Origin: Kluyvera genomosp. 1
GTDB taxonomy: Bacteria > Pseudomonadota > Gammaproteobacteria > Enterobacterales > Enterobacteriaceae
Direction: 5' to 3'
Assembly: GCF_001266615.1 (NCBI RefSeq)
Contig: NZ_LGHZ01000032.1
Coordinates: 1 to 64,000, forward strand
Length of the DNA: 64,000 nt
Part shown: piece by piece, positions 28,060 through 36,693 of the stretch
How positions within the stretch are numbered: position 1 is the stretch's first letter
Layout: each line of letters starts with the position of its first letter
Translations under genes and position numbers: made by a program
The notes under the pieces: generated by a model
What the model was told of the DNA's origin: nothing
The model's database searches: none
The model's input: the letters and a program-made list of their open reading frames with translations, nothing else

Positions 28060-28268
28060 GTAAAGGAACACTTGCGGTGTAACCTATCACAGCTATAGGT
28101 AACACCGACGTTGAGCTGATTGCCCTTTGCAGACGTGGGTGATGTAATCCGAATGCTACCGCTGATTTTATAGGGTCATGCGGGGCGCAACACTTAGCCA
28201 GCCTGGCTGGCACTGAATTCACCTGCGGGAGATTCAGGTAAACGGGCCACCATGTTGTGGCCTTTTTA
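28060..28268 (+). ncRNA. Candidate structured RNA ending in an intrinsic terminator
   Basis: Three structural elements occur in order: an inverted repeat GGTGTAACCTAT (28076-28087) with ATAGGTAACACC (28095-28106), a near-perfect 12-bp stem; GCCAGCC-T-GGCTGGC (28197-28211); and GGGCCAC-CATGTT-GTGGCC followed by TTTTTA (28244-28267), a standard terminator. No gene precedes the terminator on this strand. A stand-alone small RNA, an ahpC attenuator or the tail of a lost gene are all possible. The 5' end is not determined. Confidence 0.4.
28244..28268 (+). terminator. Intrinsic terminator upstream of ahpC
   Basis: GGCCAC (28245-28250) pairs with GTGGCC (28257-28262) around a 6-nt loop, followed by TTTTT. 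It would stop rightward transcription about 165 bases before ahpC. Confidence 0.7.
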
Positions 28269-28334
28269 CGTTATGGGATGAGCGATTTGTGCGAACCCGG
28301 TTCATAGGTTCACAAAGCTGTCTTGTTCCGGTTG

Positions 28335-28400
28335 TTAGATAACGCTTATTGATTTGATAATGTAAACGCATTGGTCGAATCGGAAGAATTTCGTTAACTT
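28335..28400 (+). promoter_or_regulatory. ahpC promoter / probable OxyR region
   Basis: The segment with GATAACGCTTATTGATTTGA and following bases resembles, as I recall it, the E. coli ahpC upstream region bound by OxyR. A GATAATGTAAACGCATTGG stretch follows. I cannot mark the exact OxyR half-sites with confidence. Confidence 0.4.
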
Positions 28401-28431
28401 AGACCTCAACGAAAACACGGAGGAAGTATAG

Positions 28432-28995
28432 ATGTCCTTAATTAATACCAAAATCAAACCTTTCAAAAACCAGGCGTTCAAAAACGGTGAGTTCATCGAA
28501 GTAACCGAGAAAGATACCGAAGGTCGCTGGAGCGTCTTCTTCTTCTACCCGGCTGACTTCACTTTCGTATGCCCGACCGAACTGGGCGACGTTGCAGATC
28601 ATTACGAAGAGCTGCAGAAGCTGGGCGTAGACGTTTACTCTGTTTCTACCGATACCCACTTCACTCATAAAGCATGGCACGGCAGCTCCGACACCATCGC
28701 TAAAATCAAATATGCGATGATCGGCGACCCGACTGGCGCCCTGACCCGTAACTTTGAAAACATGCGTGAAGATGAAGGTCTGGCTGACCGCGCAACCTTC
28801 GTTGTTGACCCACAGGGTATCATTCAGGCAATCGAAGTTACCGCTGAAGGTATCGGCCGCGATGCGTCTGACCTGCTGCGTAAAATCAAAGCAGCTCAGT
28901 ATGTCGCTTCTCACCCAGGTGAAGTTTGCCCAGCTAAGTGGAAAGAAGGTGAAGCGACTCTGGCTCCATCTCTGGACCTGGTCGGCAAAATCTAA
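28432..28995 (+). CDS. ahpC: Alkyl hydroperoxide reductase subunit C (peroxiredoxin)
   Basis: AhpC is a typical 2-Cys peroxiredoxin that reduces hydrogen peroxide and organic hydroperoxides and is recycled by AhpF. In the 187-residue protein the peroxidatic Cys is C47 in DFTFVCPTE and the resolving Cys is C166 in GEVCPAKW. A strong GGAGGAAG site precedes the ATG. An ERIC element begins immediately after the stop codon and separates it from ahpF; E. coli ahpC is OxyR-activated. Confidence 0.98.
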   Translation: MSLINTKIKPFKNQAFKNGEFIEVTEKDTEGRWSVFFFYPADFTFVCPTELGDVADHYEELQKLGVDVYSVSTDTHFTHKAWHGSSDTIAKIKYAMIGDPTGALTRNFENMREDEGLADRATFVVDPQGIIQAIEVTAEGIGRDASDLLRKIKAAQYVASHPGEVCPAKWKEGEATLAPSLDLVGKI

Positions 28996-29121
28996 AATTT
29001 CCATGTCTTTCACGCCATGACGGCGTTGGCATCACCTGCTCACCCCGGTCACTTACTTCTGTAAGCTCCCGGGGCCTCACAGGGGAGCCGCCTTGCCCTG
29101 ACGCGAAATCCAAAGGAAATT
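28996..29121. repeat. ERIC element in the ahpC-ahpF spacer
   Basis: This 126-bp palindromic unit has inverted ends AATTTCC (28996-29002) and GGAAATT (29115-29121). Its centre contains CTCACCCCGGTCACTTACTT followed by CTGTAAGCTCCCGGGGCCTC, close matches to the ERIC2 and ERIC1R primer sequences. It starts directly after the ahpC stop codon and so lies within the ahpCF transcript. Confidence 0.88.
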
Positions 29122-29130
29122 GACGACGAC

Positions 29131-29160
29131 AAACGGGGGCGTTTTCGCACCCGTTTTCTT
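29131..29160 (+). terminator. Terminator/attenuator between ahpC and ahpF
   Basis: ACGGG-GGCG and CGC-ACCCGT form a stem around TTTT, followed by TTTTCTTT. It could end part of the ahpC transcripts, giving more AhpC than AhpF. A second stem (ATGCAAGC 29174-29181 with GCTTGCAT 29205-29212) lies just before the ahpF ribosome site. Confidence 0.6.
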
Positions 29161-29240
29161 TCCCAAAACCATGATGCAAGCCGCATTCAGGCAGCCCTAA
29201 GGCCGCTTGCATGATGATGTTTTAAGCCCAGGAGATAAAA

Positions 29241-30806
29241 ATGCTCGACACCAACATGAAAACCCAGCTCAAGGCGTATCTTGAGAAGCTGACCAAACCT
29301 GTTGAGCTGATTGCCACGCTGGATGACAGCGCTAAATCGGCAGAAATCAAGGAACTGTTGGCTGAGATCGCTGAACTGTCAGACAAAGTGACCTTTAAAC
29401 AAGACGACTCTTTGGCTGTACGCAAACCGTCATTCCTGATTACAAACCCGGGGTCTCACCAGGGGCCGCGTTTTGCAGGCTCTCCGCTGGGTCACGAGTT
29501 TACCTCGCTGGTACTGGCGCTGCTGTGGACCGGTGGTCATCCATCAAAAGAAGCACAGTCTCTGCTGGAGCAGATTCGCGATTTGGACGGCGATTTTGAG
29601 TTTGAAACCTATTACTCACTTTCCTGCCACAACTGCCCGGACGTGGTACAGGCGCTGAACCTGATGGCGGTGCTGAATCCGCGTATTAAGCATACGGCCA
29701 TTGATGGTGGCACTTATCAAAACGAAATTACCGAACGTAACGTGATGGGTGTCCCTGCGGTTTACCTGAATGGCCAGGAATTTGGCCAGGGCCGTATGAC
29801 TCTGACTGAGATCGTGGCGAAGGTGGATACCGGTGCCGAAAAACGTGCAGCAGAAGAGCTGAATCAGCGTGATGCTTATGATGTGCTGATTGTCGGATCC
29901 GGCCCGTCCGGTGCAGCAGCTGCGGTATATTCTGCGCGTAAAGGTATTCGTACTGGCCTGATGGGCGAGCGCTTCGGCGGCCAGGTGCTGGATACCGTTG
30001 ATATTGAAAACTACATTTCCGTGCCGAAAACCGAAGGGCAGAAGCTGGCGGGTGCGTTAAAAGCACACGTGAGCGAATACAATGTTGATTTGATTGACTC
30101 CCAGAGCGCGTCTAAGCTGGTTCCGGCAGCGGTAGAAGGCGGTCTACACCAGATTGAAACCGCTTCTGGCGCGGTGCTGAAAGCTCGTAGCATCATCATC
30201 TCTACCGGTGCGAAGTGGCGTAACATGAATGTGCCGGGTGAAGATCAGTATCGCACCAAGGGCGTTACCTACTGCCCGCACTGCGACGGCCCGCTGTTTA
30301 AAGGTAAACGCGTGGCGGTTATCGGTGGTGGTAACTCCGGCGTGGAAGCGGCTATTGACCTGGCCGGTGTGGTTGAACACGTCACTCTGCTGGAATTTGC
30401 GCCAGAAATGAAAGCTGACCAGGTTCTGCAGGATAAAGTTCGCAGCCTGAAGAATGTCGACATTATTCTGAATGCACAAACTACTGAAGTGAAGGGTGAT
30501 GGCAGTAAAGTAACTGGCCTGCAGTACCGTGACCGCGTGAGCGGCGACGAGCACCATGTTGAACTGGCAGGGATCTTCGTACAGATCGGTCTGTTGCCAA
30601 ACACCAACTGGCTGGAAGGCGCGATCGAGCGTAACCGCATGGGTGAAATTATTATTGATGCGAAATGTGAGACCAACGTGAAGGGCGTATTCGCCGCCGG
30701 CGATTGCACCACGGTGCCTTACAAACAGATTATTATCGCCGCAGGCGAAGGCGCAAAAGCCTCCCTGAGTGCGTTTGATTATCTGATTCGTACCAAAACA
30801 GCATAA
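29241..30806 (+). CDS. ahpF: Alkyl hydroperoxide reductase subunit F
   Basis: AhpF is an NADH-dependent flavoprotein disulphide reductase that recycles AhpC. The 521-residue protein has an N-terminal double-thioredoxin domain with the CHNC centre (C129, C132). It is followed by a thioredoxin-reductase-like module with the FAD loop [10 protein letters not shown] near 220, the redox pair CPHC (C345, C348) and the NADH loop [10 protein letters not shown]. The C-terminal GVFAAGDCT is the second FAD motif. An AGGAG site precedes the ATG. A strong terminator follows. Confidence 0.97.
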   Translation: MLDTNMKTQLKAYLEKLTKPVELIATLDDSAKSAEIKELLAEIAELSDKVTFKQDDSLAVRKPSFLITNPGSHQGPRFAGSPLGHEFTSLVLALLWTGGHPSKEAQSLLEQIRDLDGDFEFETYYSLSCHNCPDVVQALNLMAVLNPRIKHTAIDGGTYQNEITERNVMGVPAVYLNGQEFGQGRMTLTEIVAKVDTGAEKRAAEELNQRDAYDVLIVGSGPSGAAAAVYSARKGIRTGLMGERFGGQVLDTVDIENYISVPKTEGQKLAGALKAHVSEYNVDLIDSQSASKLVPAAVEGGLHQIETASGAVLKARSIIISTGAKWRNMNVPGEDQYRTKGVTYCPHCDGPLFKGKRVAVIGGGNSGVEAAIDLAGVVEHVTLLEFAPEMKADQVLQDKVRSLKNVDIILNAQTTEVKGDGSKVTGLQYRDRVSGDEHHVELAGIFVQIGLLPNTNWLEGAIERNRMGEIIIDAKCETNVKGVFAAGDCTTVPYKQIIIAAGEGAKASLSAFDYLIRTKTA

Positions 30807-30830
30807 AAAGAAGACAATGCCTGCAATGTC

Positions 30831-30857
30831 AAAGGCCACCGAAAGGTGGCCTTTTTT
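30831..30857 (+). terminator. Intrinsic terminator after ahpF
   Basis: AAAGGCCACC, a GAAA tetraloop and GGTGGCC are followed by seven T. A textbook terminator for ahpCF; the A-rich left side may also serve uspG in the opposite direction. Confidence 0.85.
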
Positions 30858-30888
30858 TGTTATCGACGGCCGTCAGGCCGGATAATGA

Positions 30889-31317
30889 TTAGCGTACAAC
30901 CAGCACCGGGATATGGGCGTGGCGGATAACGCTCGAGGCGTTCGAGCCTAGCAAATGAGTGCTGATGGATGGATTGCGAGAACCAATCACCACCATATCA
31001 GCGTGCAGTTCTTCCGCGAGCTCATTTACCGCATCGCGTACGTTGCCGAGGCGTACGTGGAGCTTGATTCGTGAAGGATCAATGTTGAAGTGACTCACCA
31101 TCGTCTGCAGACGCGTTTCTGCTTCTTGCTGTAGATGCTCCTCAAAGCGGCGCAGGTCAGAAGCGAAACGGCTCATGGTATAGCTGGCTGAAGCAGGCAG
31201 TACGTGCAGCAAATGGATAACACCATCCTGCTGGGCCATAAACTCGGCGTGATGAATCGCTTTGTCACTTAACTCCATCTCAAAAACATCAACTGGCATA
31301 ATGATTGTTTTGTACAT
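30889..31317 (-). CDS. uspG: Universal stress protein UspG (UP12)
   Basis: This 142-residue universal stress protein A-fold protein belongs to the ATP-binding FG type. Motifs are [20 protein letters not shown] at the N-terminus and the nucleotide-binding MVVIGSRN-(9 residues)[19 protein letters not shown] at the C-terminus. The E. coli homologue autophosphorylates and is induced in stress and stationary phase; its exact role is unclear. In E. coli, ybdR lies between it and rnk, but it is missing here. Confidence 0.93.
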   Translation of the reverse strand: MYKTIIMPVDVFEMELSDKAIHHAEFMAQQDGVIHLLHVLPASASYTMSRFASDLRRFEEHLQQEAETRLQTMVSHFNIDPSRIKLHVRLGNVRDAVNELAEELHADMVVIGSRNPSISTHLLGSNASSVIRHAHIPVLVVR

Positions 31318-31437
31318 AGGCTCCTCCTTGTCTTTGTGGAACTATCAAAACATATTACGGATTGAGAATATGTCATTGAGTTCGCAAATTAGTTTAGTGA
31401 GCAAGAAGAAGTTGTAAAGTTAAGTCAGACACAGACA

Positions 31438-31465
31438 GAAAGAGGATGCCGGGCATCCTCTTAAT
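31438..31465 (-). terminator. Palindrome after rnk
   Basis: AAGAGGATGCC (31440-31450) and GGCATCCTCTT (31452-31462) flank a single G. Read on the minus strand it ends in TTTCTG. It lies 18 bases past the rnk stop and is a likely rnk terminator. Confidence 0.55.
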
Positions 31466-31480
31466 TATTCGCGGTGGGGT

Positions 31481-31891
31481 TTAGCGGTTGAATTCGCCAG
31501 CAGCTTCCGGCTGATAGAGTAGTTCAAGCACTTCCAGGTGGGTTGATGCGCCACCCGGTAACTCCCAGTGAATGGTGTTGCCGGTGCGCAGGCCGAGCAG
31601 GGCAGCACCAACCGGTGCCATCACCGAAAGCTGGCTGCTGCTATCGGTCATCTGCGCCGGGAATACCAGCGTGCGCACGCGCTCTTCGCCGGTGGTGAGA
31701 TCGCGGAATCTGACCTGGCTATTCATACTTACTACATCATGCGGCATGGCCTCTGGGGCACACATCTGGGCACGATCCAGTTCGTCGTTTAGCGCGTTCG
31801 CCACCGGTGAATTTGCATAAGCGGGTTGCTCAAGCAGGCGGTCGATACGCTCGGCATCGAACTCATTAATAATGATGGCAGGTCTGGTCAT
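31481..31891 (-). CDS. rnk: Regulator of nucleoside diphosphate kinase Rnk
   Basis: This 136-residue protein has a short N-terminal coiled-coil-like region and a C-terminal GreA/GreB-type domain ([32 protein letters not shown], split within 77-108). Rnk binds RNA polymerase in the secondary channel and was first found as a suppressor affecting nucleoside diphosphate kinase levels. The coiled coil is shorter than in Gre factors and lacks their acidic tip. It is preceded by a leader with an intrinsic terminator. Confidence 0.95.
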   Translation of the reverse strand: MTRPAIIINEFDAERIDRLLEQPAYANSPVANALNDELDRAQMCAPEAMPHDVVSMNSQVRFRDLTTGEERVRTLVFPAQMTDSSSQLSVMAPVGAALLGLRTGNTIHWELPGGASTHLEVLELLYQPEAAGEFNR

Positions 31892-31916
31892 TATCTACTC
31901 CATGTCATATCTATTA

Positions 31917-32060
31917 TCCAAAAGAAAACCCTCACCGCCAGCGGCAAGGGTTCATCTTTCCCCATCATACTGATCCCAGCATCAGGTTTGAAGTGATGCA
32001 GCGCACATTCAGGAATGGCGACCCGGCCATTGTGTGAATTTTGTGCGAAATCCGTCGTGG
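31917..32060 (-). promoter_or_regulatory. rnk leader with intrinsic terminator (putative attenuator)
   Basis: On the minus strand a stem of AACCCTTGCCG with CGGTGAGGGTT (31927-31952, with G-U pairs) is followed by TTTCTTTT, 25 bases before the rnk start. The strand has no upstream gene, so this terminator must lie in the rnk leader. It fits the described Enterobacteria rnk leader, a putative attenuator with a 3' terminator. The 5' boundary is my estimate. Confidence 0.65.
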
Positions 32061-32125
32061 CCAGTAAATCTGGCTTATTCTTTTTAAGCTGCAACTGGCA
32101 GCGACCTTCCAGCACAGGAGATCGT

Positions 32126-32956
32126 ATGAGCGGTTTCGATAAACTGACCCTGAAAGATGGTAGCTATCTGTGGTTCAAAGATTGGGGGAGTGGGCAGCCG
32201 ATTGTGTTCAGCCATGGCTGGCCGCTGACGTCTGACGCATTTGAGGATCAGATGTTATATCTGGGTTCAAAAGGGTATCGCGTAATCGCCCATGATAGGC
32301 GTGGACATGGACGCTCTGCACAGCCCTGGGATGGGCATAATATGGATCAGTATGCGGATGATTTGGCAGAGCTGACGGCGCACCTTAATTTGAAAGATGC
32401 GGTGCACGTTGGGCACTCGACCGGTGGTGGTGAGGTTGCGCGCTATATTGGCCGTCACGGCACCAGTCGGGTGGCAAAGGCGGTGCTGATTGGTGCGGTA
32501 ACACCCATCATGCTGAAAACGGATTTTAACCCTCATGGCGTACCGATTGAGGTATTTGATGGCATTCGTGAAGGTGTCATCAACGATCGCGGCGCGTTTT
32601 TCTATGAACTGACGGCGGCCTTTTACGGCTATAACCGTGATGGCGCCAAGGAGTCGAAAGCGGTACGTGAAGGTTTTGTCGAACAAGGGCTACAGGGTTC
32701 GATCAAAGCACTTTATGACTGTATTAAAGCCTTCTCGGAAACCGATCTGCGTGAGGATCTGCGTAAGATGACCATTCCGACGCTGGTGATCCACGGTGAC
32801 GACGATCAGATTGTGCCGTTTGAAACCTGCGGTAAGGTGGCTGCTGAGCTTCTGCCAGACGCTGAGCTTAAGGTTTATCATGGAGGGTCGCACGGAATTT
32901 GCACAACCCATAAGCACCAGATCAACGATGATCTGCTAGCATTCATTCAGCGATAA
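32126..32956 (+). CDS. Alpha/beta hydrolase, non-haem chloroperoxidase-like
   Basis: This 276-residue alpha/beta hydrolase belongs to the cofactor-free haloperoxidase/esterase group. The oxyanion HGW motif (FSHGWPL, 28-34) is followed by the nucleophile elbow GHSTGGG with Ser98, the acid in HGDDDQIVP (probably Asp227) and His256 in HGGSH. In vivo such enzymes are usually esterases or perhydrolases; the substrate is not known. The ATG at 32126 has an AGGAG site, whereas the frame opens earlier at 32015 without one. There is no counterpart between rnk and rna in E. coli K-12. It faces away from rnk across the rnk leader. Confidence 0.85.
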   Translation: MSGFDKLTLKDGSYLWFKDWGSGQPIVFSHGWPLTSDAFEDQMLYLGSKGYRVIAHDRRGHGRSAQPWDGHNMDQYADDLAELTAHLNLKDAVHVGHSTGGGEVARYIGRHGTSRVAKAVLIGAVTPIMLKTDFNPHGVPIEVFDGIREGVINDRGAFFYELTAAFYGYNRDGAKESKAVREGFVEQGLQGSIKALYDCIKAFSETDLREDLRKMTIPTLVIHGDDDQIVPFETCGKVAAELLPDAELKVYHGGSHGICTTHKHQINDDLLAFIQR

Positions 32957-32989
32957 TGGTTTTGCCCCCGCAGGATGCGGGGGCGTGGA

Positions 32990-33790
32990 TCAGTAACCGA
33001 TTTTATCCAGCACAAACTGTTTGCCACAGTTCCCCGGATGCGGCTGCGGGAGCAACGATTCGGCCGAAAGCGGCTCATTTATACGGACGGATTTAATCGC
33101 AATCTGCATTTCCGTCAGATAAGCCGGGTTACCGTTGCAGGTTAATTTAAAGGCTTTAACGTTCTGCTGACCAAAGGCGTGGGCCACAGCGCTATCAAAA
33201 CTGGCGCGGTCCACGGTTTTGCCGTAGTTTGCGGCCAGGAATTGGCCAATCGCACTTTGCTTCACTTCACTATTTAAGCGGACCATGGTGTCAAAATAGG
33301 CATCGGGGTCGAAGCCGAAACAGACGCCATGTTTGGCATATTCATACCGCTCAAGGCAGGATTTCCCACCGCTGCCGGGCATCACTTGATTGAGCTTATT
33401 GGCAACTTCCAGCGATAAGCCGGTCTCTTCGGCGGCACATTTTCTGCTTGCTTTCGCTTCAGGCATATTGGGAATGGGTCGCGTCGCGCAACCAAAACGC
33501 ATCCAGCGGTTATTATCGACACCGCGCGAGGCGATAGAATTTGGTAAACCTGGCCACAGGCCGTGAACCGTTAAATAATCCGCTTTATTTGCGGCCTCTT
33601 TAGGTTGCTGACATTCCAGCGGTTCTTTGCGGTTTCTATCATGCTGGCTTTGGCAAAAACCCGTTTGCCAGGAAAGCGCCAGAACATAACGGTCGAAGTC
33701 ACCATATTGTGCGGGTGCGAGAGGGGCGGCGTGAAGGCTGCCGGCGCAGAGCAACAGCGCACACCCTGACACAATAGTCTTCCTGAGCAT
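32990..33790 (-). CDS. rna: Ribonuclease I (RNase T2 family)
   Basis: Rna is a periplasmic, broad-specificity endoribonuclease of 266 residues with a signal peptide (cleavage near LHA-APL, residue 21). The two catalytic segments of the T2 family are present: HGLWPG (from 76) and EYAKHG (150-155), each with its catalytic His. Many Cys residues fit the periplasmic disulphide pattern. In E. coli the citrate cluster follows; here dcuC is the neighbour, with a bidirectional terminator between. Confidence 0.95.
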   Translation of the reverse strand: MLRKTIVSGCALLLCAGSLHAAPLAPAQYGDFDRYVLALSWQTGFCQSQHDRNRKEPLECQQPKEAANKADYLTVHGLWPGLPNSIASRGVDNNRWMRFGCATRPIPNMPEAKASRKCAAEETGLSLEVANKLNQVMPGSGGKSCLERYEYAKHGVCFGFDPDAYFDTMVRLNSEVKQSAIGQFLAANYGKTVDRASFDSAVAHAFGQQNVKAFKLTCNGNPAYLTEMQIAIKSVRINEPLSAESLLPQPHPGNCGKQFVLDKIGY

Positions 33791-33837
33791 ATTCCTGACT
33801 CCACGTTTTTCATCATTAAAGGGTGTGGTTTAATCAT

Positions 33838-33868
33838 AAAATAAGGCGCCCTTAGGCGCCTTATTTAT
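33838..33868. terminator. Terminator hairpin between rna and dcuC
   Basis: AATAAGGCGCC, CTTA and GGCGCCTTATT form a symmetrical stem with T-rich sequence following and A-rich sequence before. Both neighbours are on the minus strand, so it ends the dcuC transcript before rna. Confidence 0.8.
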
Positions 33869-33883
33869 TTGATGGGCAAATGA

Positions 33884-35254
33884 TTATGCCGCGGCGCCAG
33901 GCACCAGAATTTCAGTGGCGATAATTACCACAATCAGACCGACAATAACCGGTACCGAGGTACGTTTAACCACCTCAAATGGAGAGATTTTTGCCATCCC
34001 CGCGACAGCCACGACCACGCCGGAAACCGGCGAAATGGTACGACCCAGGTTAGAGGCCTGCAGCATTGGAATCGAAAGATAGGCTGGGTTAATCCCGGAA
34101 GAGTGAGCCAGTTTAGGGATCATCTCTACGAAAGCATAGAACGGTGCATTCCCGGAGCCGGTGGTCATGGCGGCCAGCATGGTTAGCACGACCAGTACCA
34201 ACATCAGAATAATGCTCGCGGAGCCAAATGATGTGGCGATGGAAATCAGACTGTTAATAAATCCAATGGTGCTCAGGCCTTGGGCGAATACGCCCGCGGC
34301 AACCAACAGCATAACCACGCCTGCAAAAGCGTCAGCCATCCCGCGGTAGGCAACTTCCAGGCCGGCAAAGACGTTCTGAGTATTAAATCCGCGGAAGAAT
34401 TCGAGAATAGCCGCCAGCAGCATGCAGATAACCAGAATGGCAATGATATGCAGTTCTGGGCCCCATTTGCCGTCAAAAATCAGTACGCCAATAATTGGCG
34501 TAAACGGCAGGATGGCGTAGAAGCTTGGTGCGGTGGTGGTAATCTCATTCACATCCAGCATTTCATGAGAGATGTTCTCTTTTTTGTCCAGATAGCGTTG
34601 CCAGAAGAAATGGGCAATCGCCATGGCAATAATCGCGATGATGGAAATAGGCAGCGTGGTTTTGAATGCAAAATCAATTAACGGCATTTCCGCCGCTTTA
34701 GCGGCCAGCACCACGTCGCCGGACGTTGGTGACAGAATAATGGCAGCTGGCGAAGCGCAGATAGCAGCAGCGGCACCGCGACTGATTCCGACGTTAACCA
34801 TGACCGGGAATAGCGTTGCCATCAGCAGCACGCCAAGGCCCGTAGCGGAAGAGACCGCCAGTGACATCAGACAAGCCACGAAATAGGCGGCAATCATCAG
34901 CAGGTAAGGTGAGTTAATGAAACGCAGCGGCTTGGAAGCCAGCTTGACCACCATATCGTTGGCGCCGATATGCGTCATATATGCTGCGAAACCGCACAGC
35001 ATCATAATCATCATACCGAGATCGCCGCCGCGGCTCATCAGCAGGATCTTAATGTATTCAATAATATCGGTAGCAGAGTAACCGGTGCTGGTTTCGCTGC
35101 TCGGTAAAATCTTATGTCCCATCAATGCGCTGGCAATCAGCAACAGCAGGCCACCCACAAACAGGACCCCCGTTGCGGAATATCCTTTGATGATGTAGCG
35201 GGCAACGCCCACAATAACCACAACACCAATCAGGAGTTCAAAGAACGTTAACAT
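33884..35254 (-). CDS. dcuC: Anaerobic C4-dicarboxylate transporter DcuC
   Basis: DcuC is a 456-residue inner-membrane carrier with about twelve hydrophobic segments. It mainly exports succinate during fermentation and can exchange C4-dicarboxylates. Near-complete agreement with E. coli DcuC includes MSRGGDLGMMIMMLCGFAAY and NLGRTISPVSGVVVAVAGM. The start MLTFFELLIG at 35254 matches the E. coli protein; the frame opens three codons earlier with MLI. An FNR-like site lies about 90 bases upstream, fitting anaerobic induction. Confidence 0.95.
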   Translation of the reverse strand: MLTFFELLIGVVVIVGVARYIIKGYSATGVLFVGGLLLLIASALMGHKILPSSETSTGYSATDIIEYIKILLMSRGGDLGMMIMMLCGFAAYMTHIGANDMVVKLASKPLRFINSPYLLMIAAYFVACLMSLAVSSATGLGVLLMATLFPVMVNVGISRGAAAAICASPAAIILSPTSGDVVLAAKAAEMPLIDFAFKTTLPISIIAIIAMAIAHFFWQRYLDKKENISHEMLDVNEITTTAPSFYAILPFTPIIGVLIFDGKWGPELHIIAILVICMLLAAILEFFRGFNTQNVFAGLEVAYRGMADAFAGVVMLLVAAGVFAQGLSTIGFINSLISIATSFGSASIILMLVLVVLTMLAAMTTGSGNAPFYAFVEMIPKLAHSSGINPAYLSIPMLQASNLGRTISPVSGVVVAVAGMAKISPFEVVKRTSVPVIVGLIVVIIATEILVPGAAA

Positions 35255-35955
35255 TATTAACACCTATCGCCCAGTTGTAAAATTGACGCAGACCTGCATC
35301 AAAGTAAGGGGTGGAATGTGCCGAAAAAACCGGCGAAATTAGCTGATGAAAATCAAAAAACAGACTAATTAAAGAGAATGAGATTTCAATTTACACGATG
35401 TACTCACAAAGCTGAACACTCGCATCGTCACGAGTATAGCGCAGTGCTGGATTAATAAACAATTCAGGTAAATGGAATGTTATTATTTTTATAGTTAATT
35501 CGTCGTGTTAGCAACAAGTTGAGATGCTTAATGATGGTAGAAGCCGTGGCAGGAGGGGCGTGTTGGTTGATGCCCTGACTCGTGTGCTGGGGAATATCTC
35601 TATTCTGGATATTTAGATAACTACCATTTGCCTATTAGAAATAGGTGCTGATTGATTTTAGATAAATTATTAGCGATACCATGTGGTTTATATATTATTA
35701 ATAAATCACACATTAAATGTTTTCGTGATTGAATAATAGGTGTTCTCCGTGGCGTAATAATATATTGTATTTTGGCTGTGCACGAATAACCCCTTATTTA
35801 TTGTTGGTCATTTTGCAAGCTTGACGCGTTGATTAGGAATATTCTAATTTATAATTTCTGGTGGCGAAAAGAGAAGAACATCGATACCGTTAAGGTTCGA
35901 TTAAGCTTACTCTTGTTAGACTATTCTTAATAGATGATGAATTGGCAAGAGCATC
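35255..35955. other. Intergenic region dcuC-pagP
   Basis: About 700 bases of AT-rich sequence lie between the divergent genes dcuC and pagP. The left end holds the FNR-like box and dcuC promoter. No coding frame of useful length, repeat or strong hairpin is visible in the rest. In E. coli pagP is controlled by PhoP-PhoQ; I could not mark a convincing PhoP direct repeat here. Confidence 0.7.
35343..35356 (-). promoter_or_regulatory. FNR box upstream of dcuC
   Basis: On the minus strand TTGATTTTCATCAG matches the FNR consensus TTGAT-N4-ATCAA at 9 of 10 positions. It lies about 90 bases before the dcuC start; E. coli dcuC is FNR-activated. Confidence 0.65.
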
Positions 35956-36531
35956 GTGTTAAAACTAAATAAAATTTCCCCACTGTTAGTTGTCGCCGCA
36001 GGGCTGTCAGGGACGGTTCAACCGGCCTATGCGTCCTTCACCGAGACCGTCAAAGATGGTTACAACACGCTAAGCAGCAACATAGCGCAAACCTGGGAAT
36101 CGCCACAGAATTACGATCTATACGTTCCCGCAATTACCTGGCATGCGCGCTTTGCGTACGATAAAGATAAAACCGACAGATATAATGAACGTCCCTGGGG
36201 CGCCGGCTTTGGTGTGTCGCGCTGGGATGACAAAGGGAACTGGCACGGTATCTATCTAATGGCCTTCAAGGATTCCTATAATAAATGGGAACCCATCGGT
36301 GGCTACGGTTGGGAGGCGACCTGGAGACCGCTGGCGGATGATAATTTCCACTGGGGTCTTGGGTACACTGTCGGGGTGACTGCGCGCGATAACTGGAACT
36401 ACATTCCCGTTCCGGTTGTGCTGCCAATGGCATCCATTGGCTATGGCCCCGCAACGTTCCAGATGACTTACATTCCAGGTACTTACAATAACGGTAATGT
36501 CTACTTCGCCTGGCTGCGTTTTCAGTTCTAA
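35956..36531 (+). CDS. pagP: Lipid A palmitoyltransferase PagP
   Basis: This outer-membrane beta-barrel enzyme moves palmitate from phospholipids to lipid A, giving resistance to cationic peptides. The 191-residue precursor has a signal peptide (cleavage near AYA-SFT) and a short amphipathic helix, then the 8-stranded barrel. The catalytic His is in [10 protein letters not shown] and the Asp-Ser pair in [11 protein letters not shown]. The barrel matches E. coli closely ([16 protein letters not shown]), while the signal and first helix differ. The start is GTG, with only a weak GAG site; no ATG gives a better frame. Confidence 0.93.
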   Translation: MLKLNKISPLLVVAAGLSGTVQPAYASFTETVKDGYNTLSSNIAQTWESPQNYDLYVPAITWHARFAYDKDKTDRYNERPWGAGFGVSRWDDKGNWHGIYLMAFKDSYNKWEPIGGYGWEATWRPLADDNFHWGLGYTVGVTARDNWNYIPVPVVLPMASIGYGPATFQMTYIPGTYNNGNVYFAWLRFQF

Positions 36532-36693
36532 AAATGGTGCTTGTAGCTAATTTAGAGATAAAGTCAACCTGCGAATAAAAGTTAGCGACATTTATCACTT
36601 TTTAACAAACTTGGGCTGGACAAAACGCACCACAATTGTTGTACTGTTTACTGACACAGATTAGTGTCGTTTTTTCATATAAAGGTAATTTTG

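Larger units (their letters stand above)
27715..28431. other. Intergenic region ybdO-ahpC with no clear gene
   Basis: These 717 bases lie upstream of both ybdO and ahpC, where E. coli K-12 carries dsbG. No convincing coding frame is visible: the longest, 80 codons on the minus strand (27980-28222), has no good ribosome site and crosses two strong inverted repeats. AT-rich ybdO promoter sequence occupies about 27715-27960. The structured segment 28060-28268 is listed separately. From 28330 on the sequence is the ahpC control region. Confidence 0.8.

Noticed and set aside
27980-28222. 80-codon minus-strand reading frame upstream of ahpC
   Set aside because: No good ribosome site, crosses two strong inverted repeats, and its product matches no family I recognise. 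Better explained as structured non-coding sequence.
27715-28431. Possible dsbG remnant
   Set aside because: No stretch encoding a CPYC thioredoxin motif or other DsbG segment was seen in any frame.
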